Positions 43,801-52,831 are shown, numbered from the stretch's first letter. The stretch: DNA of 64,000 bases from Metopolophium dirhodum (GCF_019925205.1 NC_083567.1:18724001-18788000), one strand, 5' to 3'. The notes: generated from the sequence alone by a model not told the origin. Program-made: numbers and translations.

Positions 43801-44907
43801 AGAAAGCAGTAGAAGATTTAATTTAGTTCAATAAAATTTCATAATATACACATACGATCATATATAGGTACCTTAGTCTAATAATATACTATGGGGTCGG
43901 TTTTTCAATTGCCGAAAATTATTATAATTTGAACAATAACATAATTCGCAATACTATTGAAAACTTAAATTCCATTGACGTTGGTTTGGATTTGGACGTT
44001 TTTGAAAGGGAAAAAAATTACGCCTTTTCTGTGTTCACGGTATTTATCCGTTGTCACAAACAATTCGCACTTTTATAAGTCCAAATAGATTTATGTATAC
44101 AGCTCATTCGAGTGCAGTATTCTCATTCTATGGTTCTAAGAGTTATGCGATTCGACCATTCCTACCTCGTGATTTATGACAATTCACTGTAGGCGTGAGT
44201 ACTACAGTGTTACACGTAAGACTGTATTGCCTTTTCAAAAACGCGTTTTCATTTTTGGACAAATACAGGATCACAGAAACAATTCACTTATAAGAGGAGA
44301 TTGGATGGATTGACAAGGGCCCAAGGAAAAAAATGTCTTAATATCTAGGTTTGATGAATAATATAATAATAATATAGTAATAATAGATAATATTTTGTTC
44401 CAAAATTAAATTCAATCATCAATAAATAATTCGATAATTCAATTTTTTTGAAATAAGGTTGTTTTAATATGGATATTGTGCTTTATTCACATTATTGATT
44501 TCATTAAACTAATTTTATTTCTCTACCGTTGCACTGGTAGTTTTTGGTAGGTACGTTAAATCCCTATTAGGCTGCACACGACGAGCTACTAAATAGGTAC
44601 TACAAACGGTTGTAGATGAGACAGTTGAGTTTTAATTCAAGCATTTGTGAAATGATAAATTAGTCGTTACAATATTATCTCCTCAGTATTTGCAATACGG
44701 TATCACACGTAGATGGTCTGTTAAAATCTACGTTACCGGTCCGTCGTATCTCATGCCGACACCGCGTGCCACTTCTCTAGCCATCACTTCACCCAGAGGT
44801 ACGTGCACCAACCATTCATTGGTGAAGTATTTGACATCCGAGTCTCTGGAAGCCGATAAAAAACACACATTCGATACCAAGAGGAGCAGCGTACTTGACA
44901 GTATCAT
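19368..44907 (-). CDS. PC1/3: Neuroendocrine convertase 1-like proprotein convertase (PC1/3), 12 coding exons
   Basis: Subtilisin/kexin-type Ca-dependent endoprotease that cleaves prohormones after basic residues in the secretory pathway. Seen: joining exons 44737-44907, 31276-31380, 29839-30039, 26765-26914, 24863-25031, 24630-24802, 23320-23529, 21737-21837, 21437-21658, 21086-21249, 19926-20059 and 19368-19850 keeps one frame through GT-AG junctions and gives 760 codons, close to human PC1/3 (753). Order: signal peptide about 1-20, propeptide to about 145, catalytic domain about 148-480, P domain about 490-620, tail. Triad D195 (PDDGLEW), H237 (SHGTRCAGEI), S410 (HTGTSAAAP), oxyanion N338 (AAGNGK); RGD at 544-546. 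PC1/3 is favoured over furin or PC2 by DDGLEW, GITGKGV, the WTS..PL...GW segment, LHGT..QP and no membrane anchor; oxyanion Asn rules against PC2. Divergent furin paralogue remains possible. Introns hold several transposon relics. Confidence 0.92.
19926..20059 (-). CDS. PC1/3: PC1/3 exon 11 (P domain)
   Basis: Encodes GTECRVLENRPKDFNTNGIG, then WTFLVLAFWGESPKGNF, matching the GF.NW.FM..H.WGE.P.G.W core of P domains. Donor ACG|GTATAT, phase 0. Confidence 0.92.
21086..21249 (-). CDS. PC1/3: PC1/3 exon 10 (P domain, RGD motif)
   Basis: Encodes YLEYVQLVLTMSYPKRGDIQ: the LEHVQ-like strand and the (R/K)RGD(L/I) motif conserved in convertase P domains, which stabilise the protease domain. The acceptor is TTTAG before AGG; using the AG two bases further would break the frame. 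Donor TTAG|GTAATA. Confidence 0.92.
21437..21658 (-). CDS. PC1/3: PC1/3 exon 9 (end of catalytic domain, P domain start)
   Basis: Encodes PELTWRDVQHLIAWTSQVAP, then GWNRNKAG and FGFGLVNAYKLV, the closing segment of the catalytic domain (LTWRDMQHL, FGFGLLNA in relatives). It ends in the start of the P domain, with donor AG|GTAGGT in phase 2. Confidence 0.94.
21737..21837 (-). CDS. PC1/3: PC1/3 exon 8 (catalytic Ser)
   Basis: Starts LTTDVNGKCTDKHTGTSAAA; S410 in HTGTSAAAP is the nucleophile. Spacings D-H 42, H-N 101 and N-S 72 residues are within one residue of those I recall for human PC1/3. Ends inside a codon (AA|GTAATA), completed by G in the next exon to give SAKPELTWRD. Confidence 0.95.
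21838..23319. other. PC1/3 intron 7
   Basis: About 1.5 kb of A+T-rich DNA between exons 7 and 8; no element recognised. Confidence 0.7.
23320..23529 (-). CDS. PC1/3: PC1/3 exon 7 (oxyanion Asn)
   Basis: 70 codons, phase 0. GRDGKGAIYVFAAGNGK contains N338, the oxyanion-hole asparagine, which is Asp in PC2. It is followed by DNCACDGYVNSIFTI and YSERC.SIMAT, all recognisable convertase motifs. Donor GTG|GTAGGT. Confidence 0.95.
23781..24311 (-). pseudogene. pogo/Tigger transposase remnant (DDE domain)
   Basis: Open frame with ENRKIILFVDNCTAHP (second catalytic Asp), LAYFPPNTTSKLQP, then a jump to ITLRDCISEVSKAW and CFFKAGF, motifs of the DDE_1 superfamily. The LQPMDQG segment with the third Asp is replaced (LQPIMVPT) by an internal deletion, and the N-terminal DNA-binding region is absent. 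Cannot be active. The frame runs slightly past the transposon end. Confidence 0.85.
23810..24580 (-). mobile_element. pogo/Tigger-type DNA transposon, deletion derivative
   Basis: Terminal inverted repeats start CAGTGAAACTTCCATATAAC at both ends, flanked by TA on each side, the pogo/Tc1-mariner target. It sits in the PC1/3 intron between exons 6 and 7 and runs in the same orientation. Length 771 bp against roughly 2-3 kb for full elements. Confidence 0.9.
24630..24802 (-). CDS. PC1/3: PC1/3 exon 6 (catalytic domain, SNSWGP segment)
   Basis: Encodes IKFLDDG and IYSNSWGPADTG, matching the IRMLDG and IYSASWGPxDDG motifs of convertases. Donor CAA|GTAAAG. A pogo-type element ends only 49 bp downstream of this exon, at 24580, inside the next intron. 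Confidence 0.92.
24863..25031 (-). CDS. PC1/3: PC1/3 exon 5 (catalytic His)
   Basis: 56 codons plus one base. Carries SHGTRCAGEI, with H237 as the catalytic histidine, then CGVGTAHGASLG, the conserved CGVGVAYN-type segment. The Ca-binding loop before it is Asn-rich (SNNNNIMP) and divergent. Acceptor TTTCAG, donor GGAG|GTAAAC. Confidence 0.94.
25171..25690 (+). repeat. Dispersed repeat family R1, copy with both ends
   Basis: Starts AAAAAAGCGGGTAAGTGGAA with GTCACTCTGCT, continues GAATTCAATGATA and AAAACGATTCTGAGC, and ends CGCTCAGAATCTAAAA. About 520 bp, in the PC1/3 intron between exons 4 and 5, 140 bp from exon 5. Confidence 0.8.
26129..26200. repeat. Diverged end of the same TTAA-type family
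   Basis: AGGATGGCGTTATACACCCG, then TCTGTCTTACAAACGCATAA follows the same order as the end of the 11.6-kb element with many changes. Only one end seen. Lies in the PC1/3 intron between exons 4 and 5. Confidence 0.5.
26765..26914 (-). CDS. PC1/3: PC1/3 exon 4 (catalytic Asp)
   Basis: 50 codons. Contains GITGKGVNITVPDDGLEWTH: the first Asp of DDG (residue 195) is the catalytic aspartate. The LDMNIVPV and DDGLEW stretches are closer to PC1/3 than to furin. Acceptor TTCCAG, donor TTT|GTGAGT, phase 0 on both sides. Confidence 0.93.
26915..29838. other. PC1/3 intron 3
   Basis: A+T-rich, except 28190-28870, which is less A+T-biased and may be a decayed transposable element of unknown type. Confidence 0.6.
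29714..29727. repeat. Poly(C) run
   Basis: 14 consecutive C about 110 bp downstream of PC1/3 exon 3, in the intron. Confidence 0.9.
29839..30039 (-). CDS. PC1/3: PC1/3 exon 3 (propeptide end, catalytic domain start)
   Basis: 67 codons, phase 0 on both sides, donor TTT|GTAAGT. Ends with FNDEFWPDMWYF, the conserved start of the mature convertase domain (FNDPxWxxQWYL in relatives). Upstream is a basic, Val/Pro-rich linker with single arginines only. The sole R-x-x-R site is R104-S-Y-R107; no KR or RR pair is present, unlike the usual multibasic propeptide cleavage site. Confidence 0.88.
31090..31126 (-). repeat. Solo hAT-like end
   Basis: In reverse complement CAGTGGTGCAACCAGGATAT with GGGGAGGGG. 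Partner not found. In PC1/3 intron 2, about 150 bp from exon 2. Confidence 0.5.
31276..31380 (-). CDS. PC1/3: PC1/3 exon 2 (propeptide)
   Basis: 35 codons between acceptor TTATAG and donor TTT|GTAAGT, phase 0 on both sides. Polar sequence (begins DTDNDGFHRM, ends NNHEF). It shows no obvious identity to known propeptides; the exon is supported by consensus splice sites and by phase matching to both neighbours. Confidence 0.72.
32565..32985. repeat. Non-autonomous repeat with TTCGTTGCCC start and GCCGTTTCGGGG end
   Basis: Opens CTAGCTAACTCCGTGCACTT, closes ATCGGTCAAGCCGTTTCGGG. I recall this pairing from dispersed repeats in several arthropods. Contains a 31-bp-period duplication of ATTTTTGCCATCCAGAT at 32769 and 32800. 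Intronic. Confidence 0.5.
34195..34312 (+). repeat. Dispersed repeat family R1, truncated copy
   Basis: GTCGCTCTGCTCTATAAC, then GGTCACTTTAATGGATGTG and GAATTCAATGAA; sequence stops matching after that. Intronic. Confidence 0.65.
34866..34890. repeat. (CT)n microsatellite
   Basis: CT run followed by CACCCTCACTCACTC; GAGA-type on the minus strand. Confidence 0.9.
35431..36586. mobile_element. 1.1-kb inverted-repeat element with clustered GGACTTGGA motifs
   Basis: Left AATTCTGTACCTGAGAGGCT and right in reverse complement match over about 36 bp, continuing into AAAGGGTC(C/T)AAGTCCA. Between them the motif GGACTTGGA or its complement recurs around 35460, 35593, 35630, 35645, 35675, 35710, 36300, 36330 and 36545, in both orientations. 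No transposase visible. Probably non-autonomous, with subterminal protein-binding repeats (inference). Lies in PC1/3 intron 1. Confidence 0.65.
37626..37638. repeat. Poly(C) run
   Basis: 13 consecutive C followed by GGCTG. Confidence 0.9.
38420..38960. promoter_or_regulatory. GC-rich island in first PC1/3 intron, unidentified
   Basis: A roughly 540-bp block with G+C and CpG far above its surroundings. A plus-strand frame 38513-38956 and a minus-strand frame 38420-38728 are both open but match nothing I recognise, and the minus one begins with GTG. There are hairpins at 38546-38569 and 38573-38591, a plus-strand donor-like GAC|GTAAGTAACG at 38740/38741, and a TATATATAAT box at about 38947. 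Could be an alternative promoter, a non-coding exon or a GC-rich transposon piece. Confidence 0.3.
38975..39060. repeat. (ATT)n microsatellite
   Basis: Imperfect ATT trinucleotide run adjoining the GC-rich island; interruptions ACT and GGT. Confidence 0.9.
41704..42490 (-). repeat. Dispersed repeat family R1, copy
   Basis: TTTTAGATTCTGAGTGGAAC start, then the same order of blocks as the copy at 61.5 kb (GGAATTTTTACGCAAAATC, GGTTTTTGGTGTAACTCTAA). The opposite end is not seen. Confidence 0.8.
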
Positions 44908-44919
44908 GTTTGCGAATAG
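44737..44919 (-). CDS. PC1/3: PC1/3 exon with start codon, signal peptide and propeptide start
   Basis: Acceptor at 44920-44922 (T-rich tract then GTCGCAG) leaves 12 nt of 5' UTR before ATG at 44907; the next in-frame candidate upstream is a TTG that lies across the acceptor, so the ATG is chosen. The protein begins with a hydrophobic leader (MILSSTLLLLVSNVCFLSAS), then YFTNEWLVHVPLGE, which resembles the start of PC propeptides (xxNEWAxxIPGG). Donor CCG|GTAACG at 44737/44736, phase 0. Because an intron precedes the ATG, at least one untranslated exon must lie further upstream. Confidence 0.88.
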
Positions 44920-44922
44920 CTG

Positions 44923-47900
44923 CGACAAAAAAATTAATTTTAATATCCAAACTTACTGTAAAAGCCACGACGGTAAGCATAAACACATATAAGGTATATG
45001 AAAACATCTATACTGTACAACGCACAGAGTCCTTTAGTTCAATTTAGGCAGGAGGCTAACCCCAATTTCTTTAGCTCTCCCAAGATATGATAAAGACATA
45101 AAATATAAAGATATAATAACAAATAATATCGTTCATATTTTCACGTCATAATAATTGTTTTTAAAATCGATAAGATTTTCTTTTGTAGACAACAAAAAAA
45201 ACCTAACCATCTGCAACATCAGCTTGCTCTAAACTCTAAACATATTGTGGTTATCTGTTAAATATATTTTGTCAACAATCATTTCAAAATCTATTAGCAT
45301 TGATTAAGTGGATGTCAGCGCACTTTATTTTGTTTTCACTCTCTGAACCCACACGCAACTTAGGAAATTGCGTTCAGCAAAACCAATCTTGTATTGTTAA
45401 TTATTATAACAATGAATTGAATTATTACTAAACGAATTACTTGTCTTGGCTTTTTACGATATTTCAATTTTTATGCAAGTTATGATATCTTAGTAAACCT
45501 ACCAAGTAGATAACCTTTGTAAAATATTACAATTTAAAAATAACCATTAATAATCACATAAAAATTTTAATATTGTAAAATAAATCAACGTATAAACACA
45601 GATAATGTGGATTATAAATGATAATAGGTCCATTAACTCTAATATTAAATAGCTAAGAATAAAAAAAATGGTTCAGCTGAACGTGAATTTGCAATGTTAT
45701 AGGTACATGTGCCCATATGGTTGGCGTCCCGACTTCATCCGATTTATTCGAAAAATGCGTCAATATTTTCCAAATCAATGTAAAATAAATACAAATTGGT
45801 TTTTAAAACTTGCATGTAGGTAATCATTAAAATACTATAAGCTAAAAACCGTTCCAGGTAAAAAAAACTTGTAAAATTCTCTAAAAACAAATTATTGATT
45901 TGCAAATTTCTATAGAAATCAATTTGCAATAATTATTTGCAACTTTATTCATTTGAAAAATACTAGCACATTCTTTGAACTGATCGGACAAAGTCAAAGG
46001 GTTATCAAATAAAAATATTAACTTGCAAATTATAATAATCAATTTGTAATTACTTGCAAAATAGTGGCACATTTTTCTAATCTTTTGAACAAAGTCGAGG
46101 GTATAACTTCACAGACATAATATTATGTTGCACGTGGATCACAGGATGAAATTAAAACACAGTGCTCTCACACATCCTCTTAATATAAATTATAATATTA
46201 TCTACATTCGTGGTATCATCCATAAGTGGATATTTAATTTTTGATTTTAGCTAGTATTTCCTTATCGTTTCTATTTGGCCTTTACAACAACTTATTTTTT
46301 CGTAGATGGATGTATGAGGCGACAATACCTATACCCCCTCGCAGAACAGGCCTATTAGTAATAACTATTCAATTTATCGATAAAATGTGACGTAAAAATC
46401 TTGTGAGGTGTAAACGATTGTAACCTATAAAGAAAAATATTGGGATTTCGCATATGAGTCACAGACTACTCAATTTAGTAGTTTGGTACTTACCGACTTC
46501 TGTTAAATTTGCAAAACTTTGATTATTTAAACAGGTAACAATTATAATAATACCTAATATAACAATCATGTATACACCATCGTTATAAAACCAACCAGAA
46601 ATCTTAAACTTCGTTTTGGCGCAAAACTTTTGAATGTAAAACTATGTGAAAGTGACATCTGTATATGAAACATAATCAGTAGGTAGTTTCCTCGAAATCA
46701 GTGTAAAATAAACTTGAATATCTTATTTATTGTCTAGAGATTGAAAGTTTTTGCAATTGTATATATTTTGTATACCTATAGACTATAGTGACATAATAAT
46801 AATATATTGCCCGGATTATAAAATCGCAATTGATATTCTTTTATACGTAAAATATTAATTCCACTGCAATTCCGCCAACGAGTGTTTTAAACAATCTAAA
46901 ATTGTTTTCTCTTAACATTGTGAAACGGTTATTAATTATCATAAAATTACGTTTATTTTACGAACGTTAAACCAAAAGACAGTTCAGTTTTACATTTAAA
47001 TAGATATTTAATAACGTTTTATAAAATAATAGCATTAACTCTGTGAAACTGCTTTCGTTGTAAGATGTAATATTCTGCAATATGCATCGACGTTAGTAAT
47101 TTTTAGTTTGAATAACATTACAAAATATATGCATAACAAACCTTTTGAGCTCCTGGTATGCGAATAGTAGTAATTTTATGCAAAATTATGTGAACAATTT
47201 TTATTTTAACATCGCATAAAATAATCCGTGGCTATTAAACTGCAACTGCGTTTATATTTTTTAGCAGTCTTATTTATACGTATTTGATTAGTAATTTATT
47301 TTTATTATTATTATTATTTTATAATTCTCTGCACACTTGTGATACATATTTTTATTTAATTTTTCCGAATTGCTGTTGTAAGGAGTCAACAAGTGCGTGC
47401 TTAATGCACATTAAGTTTCATGAAACACATTTGCTTCTTTTATGTTGATCATTGTTACTGTTAGTACGGTATATCATGAATAATACATTTCGCTTCACTA
47501 ATTGGTCCGTCCTATTAGTATTTGTCACCCACATACCAAAAATAACTTATTAAACTTACTCATACAAAATTATATATGTCATCGTTTTATAGTCATACAA
47601 TTTGACCGAAAAATATCAAAATAAATATTGTCTATTTGTCTTTTAAGAGGCATGCAATATTAATGTTGCATTCTTTATATTTTTATATAATTTTGTTAAC
47701 ATTTTTCATTAATGTGAATTGATTTTTCAGCCAAAAATAAGTAATAGTGAAGTTATTAATGTAAGTATTCAAATGCAATCAATTAGATTAGAAAATAATT
47801 TTTGATATGTGTATAATAATGATATAGGTATTAGGTACGTCATTAGAAAATACAAACGATACAAAAATCTATATAGAATATAATAGTGTTGCGGTCATCA

Positions 47901-48500
47901 AGAACCCTCCACCCTCCAAATTGATCAAAGTATTTTATTTTTCCGACGAGAGTACAGTCTGACAGGCAACTAATTAGTATCAACATATATTGAAATTTTT
48001 TAGAGTGTAATAATTACTTACTTAAATTACTAGAATGGAAATTACTAATTTTTCTCCCTTATTAAAATAATAAAAAGTTATTTCATTATTTGGTATAAAA
48101 TATTGCGCCTTTCTTAAAACACTTTTCTTTGGATAGGTAGGTACTTAAAGATACACGAACAATATAGTCCCACGATTACCTTAATCCTACCTAAATAGGT
48201 ATACTACCCAAGAATAAAATAATATTACGATTATTGTGTTAACTGCTTCAAACTTTATTATAAAACATCATAATATACACATATTCTAACTGATTTGAAT
48301 CTTTATTTGTTATTCAAAAAGATACACAATTACGTTTTTTATTTTTATAGACTAAATGATTACTTTAAATATTTTAATGTTTAATTATAAATTATAAAAA
48401 CCATTAAAAAAAGTATATATTATTCAACAGTTGGGTACACTTATCAGTGAGACAGTCAATAATTAATTGATACAAATGATTATTATTGGTTTTTATTTAA
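44923..48500. other. Presumed PC1/3 5' intron, left part
   Basis: No gene or clear element other than the tandem repeat near 46 kb. Confidence 0.4.
45900..46101. repeat. Diverged tandem repeat, period about 120 bp
   Basis: ATCAATTTGCAATAATTATTTGC, then GCACATTCTTTGAACTGA and ACAAAGTC, recurs as ATCAATTTGTAATTACTTGC, GGCACATTTTTC and ACAAAGTCGAGGG. Confidence 0.55.
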
Positions 48501-48559
48501 TTCCATATAGACTTGTCACTTAGATTAAAATATTGAGCACTGTTGGACGTTTTGGTTAG

Positions 48560-48935
48560 TCGAAAAAGTTGATTGAAAGATTATTTATATCAGTCTTAGT
48601 TAACTGTGGGGAGTTTGAAGTCTGTGTGAAGAGCTTCGTTTCTGAAGAACCAGAGCGCATATGTAATATTGTTCGTAATATTTTGGACTGGAAAACTTGA
48701 ATTTTTTTTATGAGTTTTGGCGTGATATCTCTAAGTGGGGGAAGCATAAAGTACAAAGGGCCGTAGAATTTGTTAGTAAAGAAGCAGAGAGCATTTCCAA
48801 CTTAAGGCGGTTTATCAATTGATTAAGAGGGAAATTATTTTAAATCGTTGATATCCTATTGTTGTAGTTAGCGAATTCCAGGATAATTTTTTATCTAGAA
48901 TAATTCCTAGATATTTTATAGTTGAAGACCAGGAA
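48560..48935 (-). pseudogene. Non-LTR reverse transcriptase fragment (jockey-like), copy 1
   Basis: Minus strand reads TIKYLGIILDKKLSWN at 48875-48923, then after frame breaks FYGPLYFMLPPLRD and IQVFQSKILRTILHM. These are the C-terminal reverse-transcriptase motifs of jockey-type retrotransposons (KYLGxxLDxxLxW, IQxxQNKxLR). Several disruptions; dead. Confidence 0.7.
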
Positions 48936-49479
48936 ATATTATCACCATTAAGTTCTAGAATGGGTCGAGTTTTGGGTCGATGAAGTGTGAATACTAATAC
49001 TGTACTTTTTGATGGGTAGTATATTTTTTAACGTTATAGAGGAAATTAGCGATAATAAACAAACATGTACCTAATTTTGGGTTTATTTTTTTCTCCTACC
49101 ATTGAGAAATTATGGCTACGCTACTATAATAGTTAGATAGGCTGTTAGATAGCATAGAAATCTTATAGATTCACTGCATTTTAATTAAAATATCGACTAC
49201 AATTATTTCAGTTTGTTTATCTTGTAATAAAAACAGTTGTCAAGTGCCTATACGTTGAGCAATATTTATCATGAAGATTTGATAATTTCATATTTAGGAT
49301 ATTTTAGATAAGTCAAACTTTTCAATACAATTCACTATGCAGTGTATTTAATTATATATACATAATGTTCATTTTTTTTCAATTACATCACTGCAGTAAA
49401 TTTACAATCTGTACATTTATATATAAATAAGCAAATAATCAAATATAAAATAATGTGAAAATGTGAAAATGTGATTCAA

Positions 49480-50100
49480 GACAGAAGTGTGGAAGTCGCC
49501 CATTAGTAGCATCCCTATAGTGTTTCAGGGAGAAAATAGGCCGTACACCAAATTTCAGGCGTTTAGACGGGTTGCCTGTCGTTTTTCTCAAGGACAGGGT
49601 AATATAGTAAGTACAAGGAGATTTGAGAGATAGTTTAAATCCTTTATGAGTTTTGTTATAAGTAAGATAAGCAAGGTTTATTTAATGTAAAAGGTGTTTA
49701 TGAAATAAGTCATTAGCACGGCCATGTTAACAAGACCGTGGTCATTAGTAATATACCAGGGAGCTGCAGTTCTATTATTTAGCGTAAACATATTGAACGA
49801 AATTCTCAAATGACTGCATGGCTTTAATGTTTAAAGGCTTTTCAGAGACCAAATTTGTATACTAGCTGTAATAGGTGCCGAATAGGTCTTAAAAGATCAG
49901 TGTATAATGTATTAATGTGCTCTTTGTTTATGAGGAGAGTTTGTAAAGTCGATGAAGTTGATGAAGTCACGGTTTAAGTGTTTGACGTTTGGCCTTTGAG
50001 GTCGGACGAGATGTTTATCAACAATTATTAGTCCAAGGTATTTGGTAATAGCAAACGTTGGGATTTGAGTACCTATCGTTATGTAAGTCGGAAACCATTC
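49480..50100 (-). pseudogene. Non-LTR reverse transcriptase fragment (jockey-like), copy 2
   Basis: Minus strand reads YQIPW or, one frame over, KYLGLIIVDKHL near 50020-50048 and AAPWYITND at 49741-49768 (APWYxxNxTLH in the family). Same portion of the protein as the neighbouring fragment, so a separate insertion or duplication. Heavily degraded. Confidence 0.6.
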
Positions 50101-50201
50101 TACTGAACTTAATGTGAAAGTAACTCAGGTTGACTTCGAAAGGTAGTCTGAGGTATATCTGAATTAATTTTTATGAACAGCTATTGTATAATATAGACCA
50201 A

Positions 50202-50432
50202 GGGCCGTATTTATAGTCGATGCTTAGGAATAAGTATTACTTAAGCTATTTTTGATAATTTAAAAATAAAATGTTGTGATAATAACTAAAAGCAATGCCT
50301 AAGGTAGGTATTGACCAACTGTAATTTAAGTAATACTTTTTATTTTCTTAAGCCAAAGTCTCGAATCTCATTTCAGTTATAAGTATAGCTCAAGTAATAC
50401 TTATTCTTAAGCATCAACTATAATATGGCCCT
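50202..50432. mobile_element. Palindromic MITE
   Basis: About 50-bp inverted ends: GGGCCGTATTTATAGTCGAT and GGAATAAGTATTACTTAAGC at the left against the right end in reverse complement with few differences. Total about 231 bp. Flanking duplication not evident. Confidence 0.75.
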
Positions 50433-52175
50433 AAACGTCCTAATTTAATTATTATTTATTAGTTATTATTAATTATAGTAGGTCTGGTAGAATTATAATT
50501 GTACCAACTACCGACCAATATTTGGTGTTTTTGTAGACATGTATAAAATATATTATTGTACATAAGTGATGAGTACCTAACCTATATAGAACACTGAATA
50601 ATTATACAATATATTTATCATAAAATGATGGATTATTTCCTATGTATATTATATTTTGTGTCAAGTTCTACGAACAAAAACTAATAATAATAAAATAATT
50701 ATCGCAGTGAGTGAACCGATGCAGATAGTGTAAAAATCTAACAACTTTGTAGCTGTTTATTAATAGCCAGAACGGTGATCCTAATAATTACGTTTATACC
50801 ATTTTTAATCAAATCAAATCATAACGGAACACAAACTATAATTCTGAAACAAACAGATTACATATGGTCCGAATAAGTAATTTGAGTCGGTCCGTCGTCT
50901 TGTAAACATGAAAATTGTAAATTTTTTATAATTTGTACTACCAATATGACGTGTATTATAGAATTATTATTATATTTTTAGTAAAAAAATGAAAACCGTA
51001 TTTTATATTATTGTATAATACTTTTTCTTTTCAAATTTGGTTTCACTATAATCTACCTACCGATTCAAAATATAATTATTGCTTATCATTTTTCTGACAA
51101 CTGGTCGAGTTGGTTATAGCTTTTTGATTACACACATTTCCCTTCCCAATTGTACAGCTTTAATAATGTCAACTTTAAAGTAGGCATGTCAAAAATGTAA
51201 GATTAGCAATCGTTGAAATGGAAGTCAACCTGTCATCATTTAGGTATATAAAATAAATATAATAATTTTAATTTTAATATTGTTAAGCTGATAGGTTAGG
51301 TTAAACTAACCTTGCAAATTTGATGCAAAATTCCTTCAAATATTCTAATCGTGTACTGTACGTTTCCCATTAATACAGTATTGCAGTCAGTCATATAGTT
51401 TTCCAGTTCGGCATGCGTGTTGTGGGGGCTCGGGAACCAATTCGGTACTAGCCCACAAACTGTTCATGATAAGCAACATGGTCGTAAAAGTCTATAATTG
51501 GTTTAAATCTATGCCACACGTCACTTGCTTACCCATATTATCATATTGTCATTAAATTACTATTACTATACGTCTATACACTACGCTATGCCGGAGGATT
51601 TGACGGTCAAAAAGTTACGATCATATCTTATTGTTTATATCCTGGAACTATCTGTTATAAAATGGTAAATACAAAGAAGAATTACAGTCTAAAATGGCAA
51701 GTTTTTTTTTTTAAAGTGCAAAATTTGTTTTGAATCTATACCCGAAAAAGCAGAAGTCGTTGTAATGGCTGTAGCACAATAGCTTTTATGAAAAAGTACG
51801 AATTCCGTAAACATTAGAATTAGATATATTAACAAAGAATAACGGTTTTAGTTATAAATATTATTCGTGGGTATTTGAAACATTAAAAGTATATTATTAT
51901 ATTCTATTCGCGCAGCAATGACATTTTCAAATGCAATTTTTTTCGTCAAAAATTAACTCAACCAACTGTATTACTATAATGCCTTATACAGTAAAATGAA
52001 TTACTCTAATAGGAATGATTTCATTAAATGTACTTGGTAATAAGGCTAACAGACTGATTTCGGTCAGAATTGTTTTTTGTAAACTATAATAATATTGTAG
52101 ACTCGATGAATTCAATTGAACACAATATCCACCCTGATCACCAGATCTATCAGTTTAATTTGTGACTGACCTTAC
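50433..52175. other. Presumed PC1/3 5' intron, right part
   Basis: A+T-rich; contains the first copy of a direct repeat near 50.85 kb. Nothing else recognised. Confidence 0.4.
50799..50905 (+). repeat. Direct repeat, partner at 53588-53700
   Basis: Both contain TAATCAAATCA, AAACA then ACAAAC.ATAAT, and ATGGTCCGAATAAGT followed by CCGTCGTC. About 75-80% alike by eye. Confidence 0.7.
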
Positions 52176-52800
52176 CGTCTAGATAGATAAAATACCACAA
52201 TAACCTGTAACTAAAAATTGGTACAAAAAAAAACTAAAAATTTTTAGTGGAGACGGAATCGAGGCGACGGCGAACGTTGAAGAAACTGGTTCCCTTCTCC
52301 CGCCGGCCCAACGGGGTGTGTGTCAGCGGTCGATTGAACCAATTTCGGGTGCGCACACGACGCGACGTGAAATTAATTGTCGCGGCGCGCGTTGCACTAT
52401 GAGTATGTGTGTCCTTGGATGCATGTCTTTGTCGGGTGAGCGAATCGAGTGAGAGGAGGAGGGGTGGCAGTGGCAGCGACGTCCGCCGCCGAGAACAGAG
52501 TTGTGTTAGATCTCGACGACAGAGGACAATCACCACTAATCCCCACACACCCCCCACCAATGGCCAGCGCACAACCCGTTCTCCGTCGACGCATCAGCGT
52601 CGTGTCCGGAGGGAGCCATACGGCCGATTTGACGTTTCGCCGCCGCACCCAGTCCCCGCAGAACCACCGGTGGATCGCGATTATATATAATATGTGCGTT
52701 TTCCGGGGTACGACACAGCGGGAGCGCCGCAGACGATTGTTCTGTAAACACCGTTGCGCCAACGCCGTGCGGACGGTGCGCACTCTACCGGTGTAAACGT
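52176..52800 (-). promoter_or_regulatory. CpG-rich island; candidate promoter and 5' UTR exon of PC1/3
   Basis: Sharply higher G+C and many CpG in an otherwise A+T-rich region; both strands stay open in several frames, as GC-rich DNA often does, and no protein family is recognisable. On the minus strand a TATATATAA-like box lies at about 52682-52690, upstream of the richest part, and a strong donor GACG|GTAAGG sits at 52176/52175. The PC1/3 start-codon exon needs an upstream untranslated exon, and this is the best candidate on that strand. Linking the two is inference. Confidence 0.45.
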
Positions 52801-52831
52801 GAGGCCCACCGTCGTGGTTGGTTGTTTTTTT

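Larger units (their letters stand above)
31381..44736. other. PC1/3 intron 1 (13.4 kb)
   Basis: Separates the signal-peptide exon from the rest of the propeptide. Holds the inverted-repeat element, a GC-rich island, microsatellites and two R1 copies. A CpG-bearing stretch follows the (CT)n run at 34.9-35.4 kb. The remainder is unremarkable A+T-rich DNA. Confidence 0.75.

Noticed and set aside
44926..44928. Upstream start for PC1/3 at 44928
   Set aside because: The codon is TTG and lies across the splice acceptor, so it cannot be the start of the spliced protein.
44690..44992. 100-codon plus-strand frame
   Set aside because: It is the antisense shadow of the PC1/3 signal-peptide exon.
52234..52796. 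Several overlapping frames of 70-130 codons in the 52-kb island as proteins
   Set aside because: Frames are open on both strands at once, are Arg/Pro/Thr-rich and match no family. More consistent with a CpG island.
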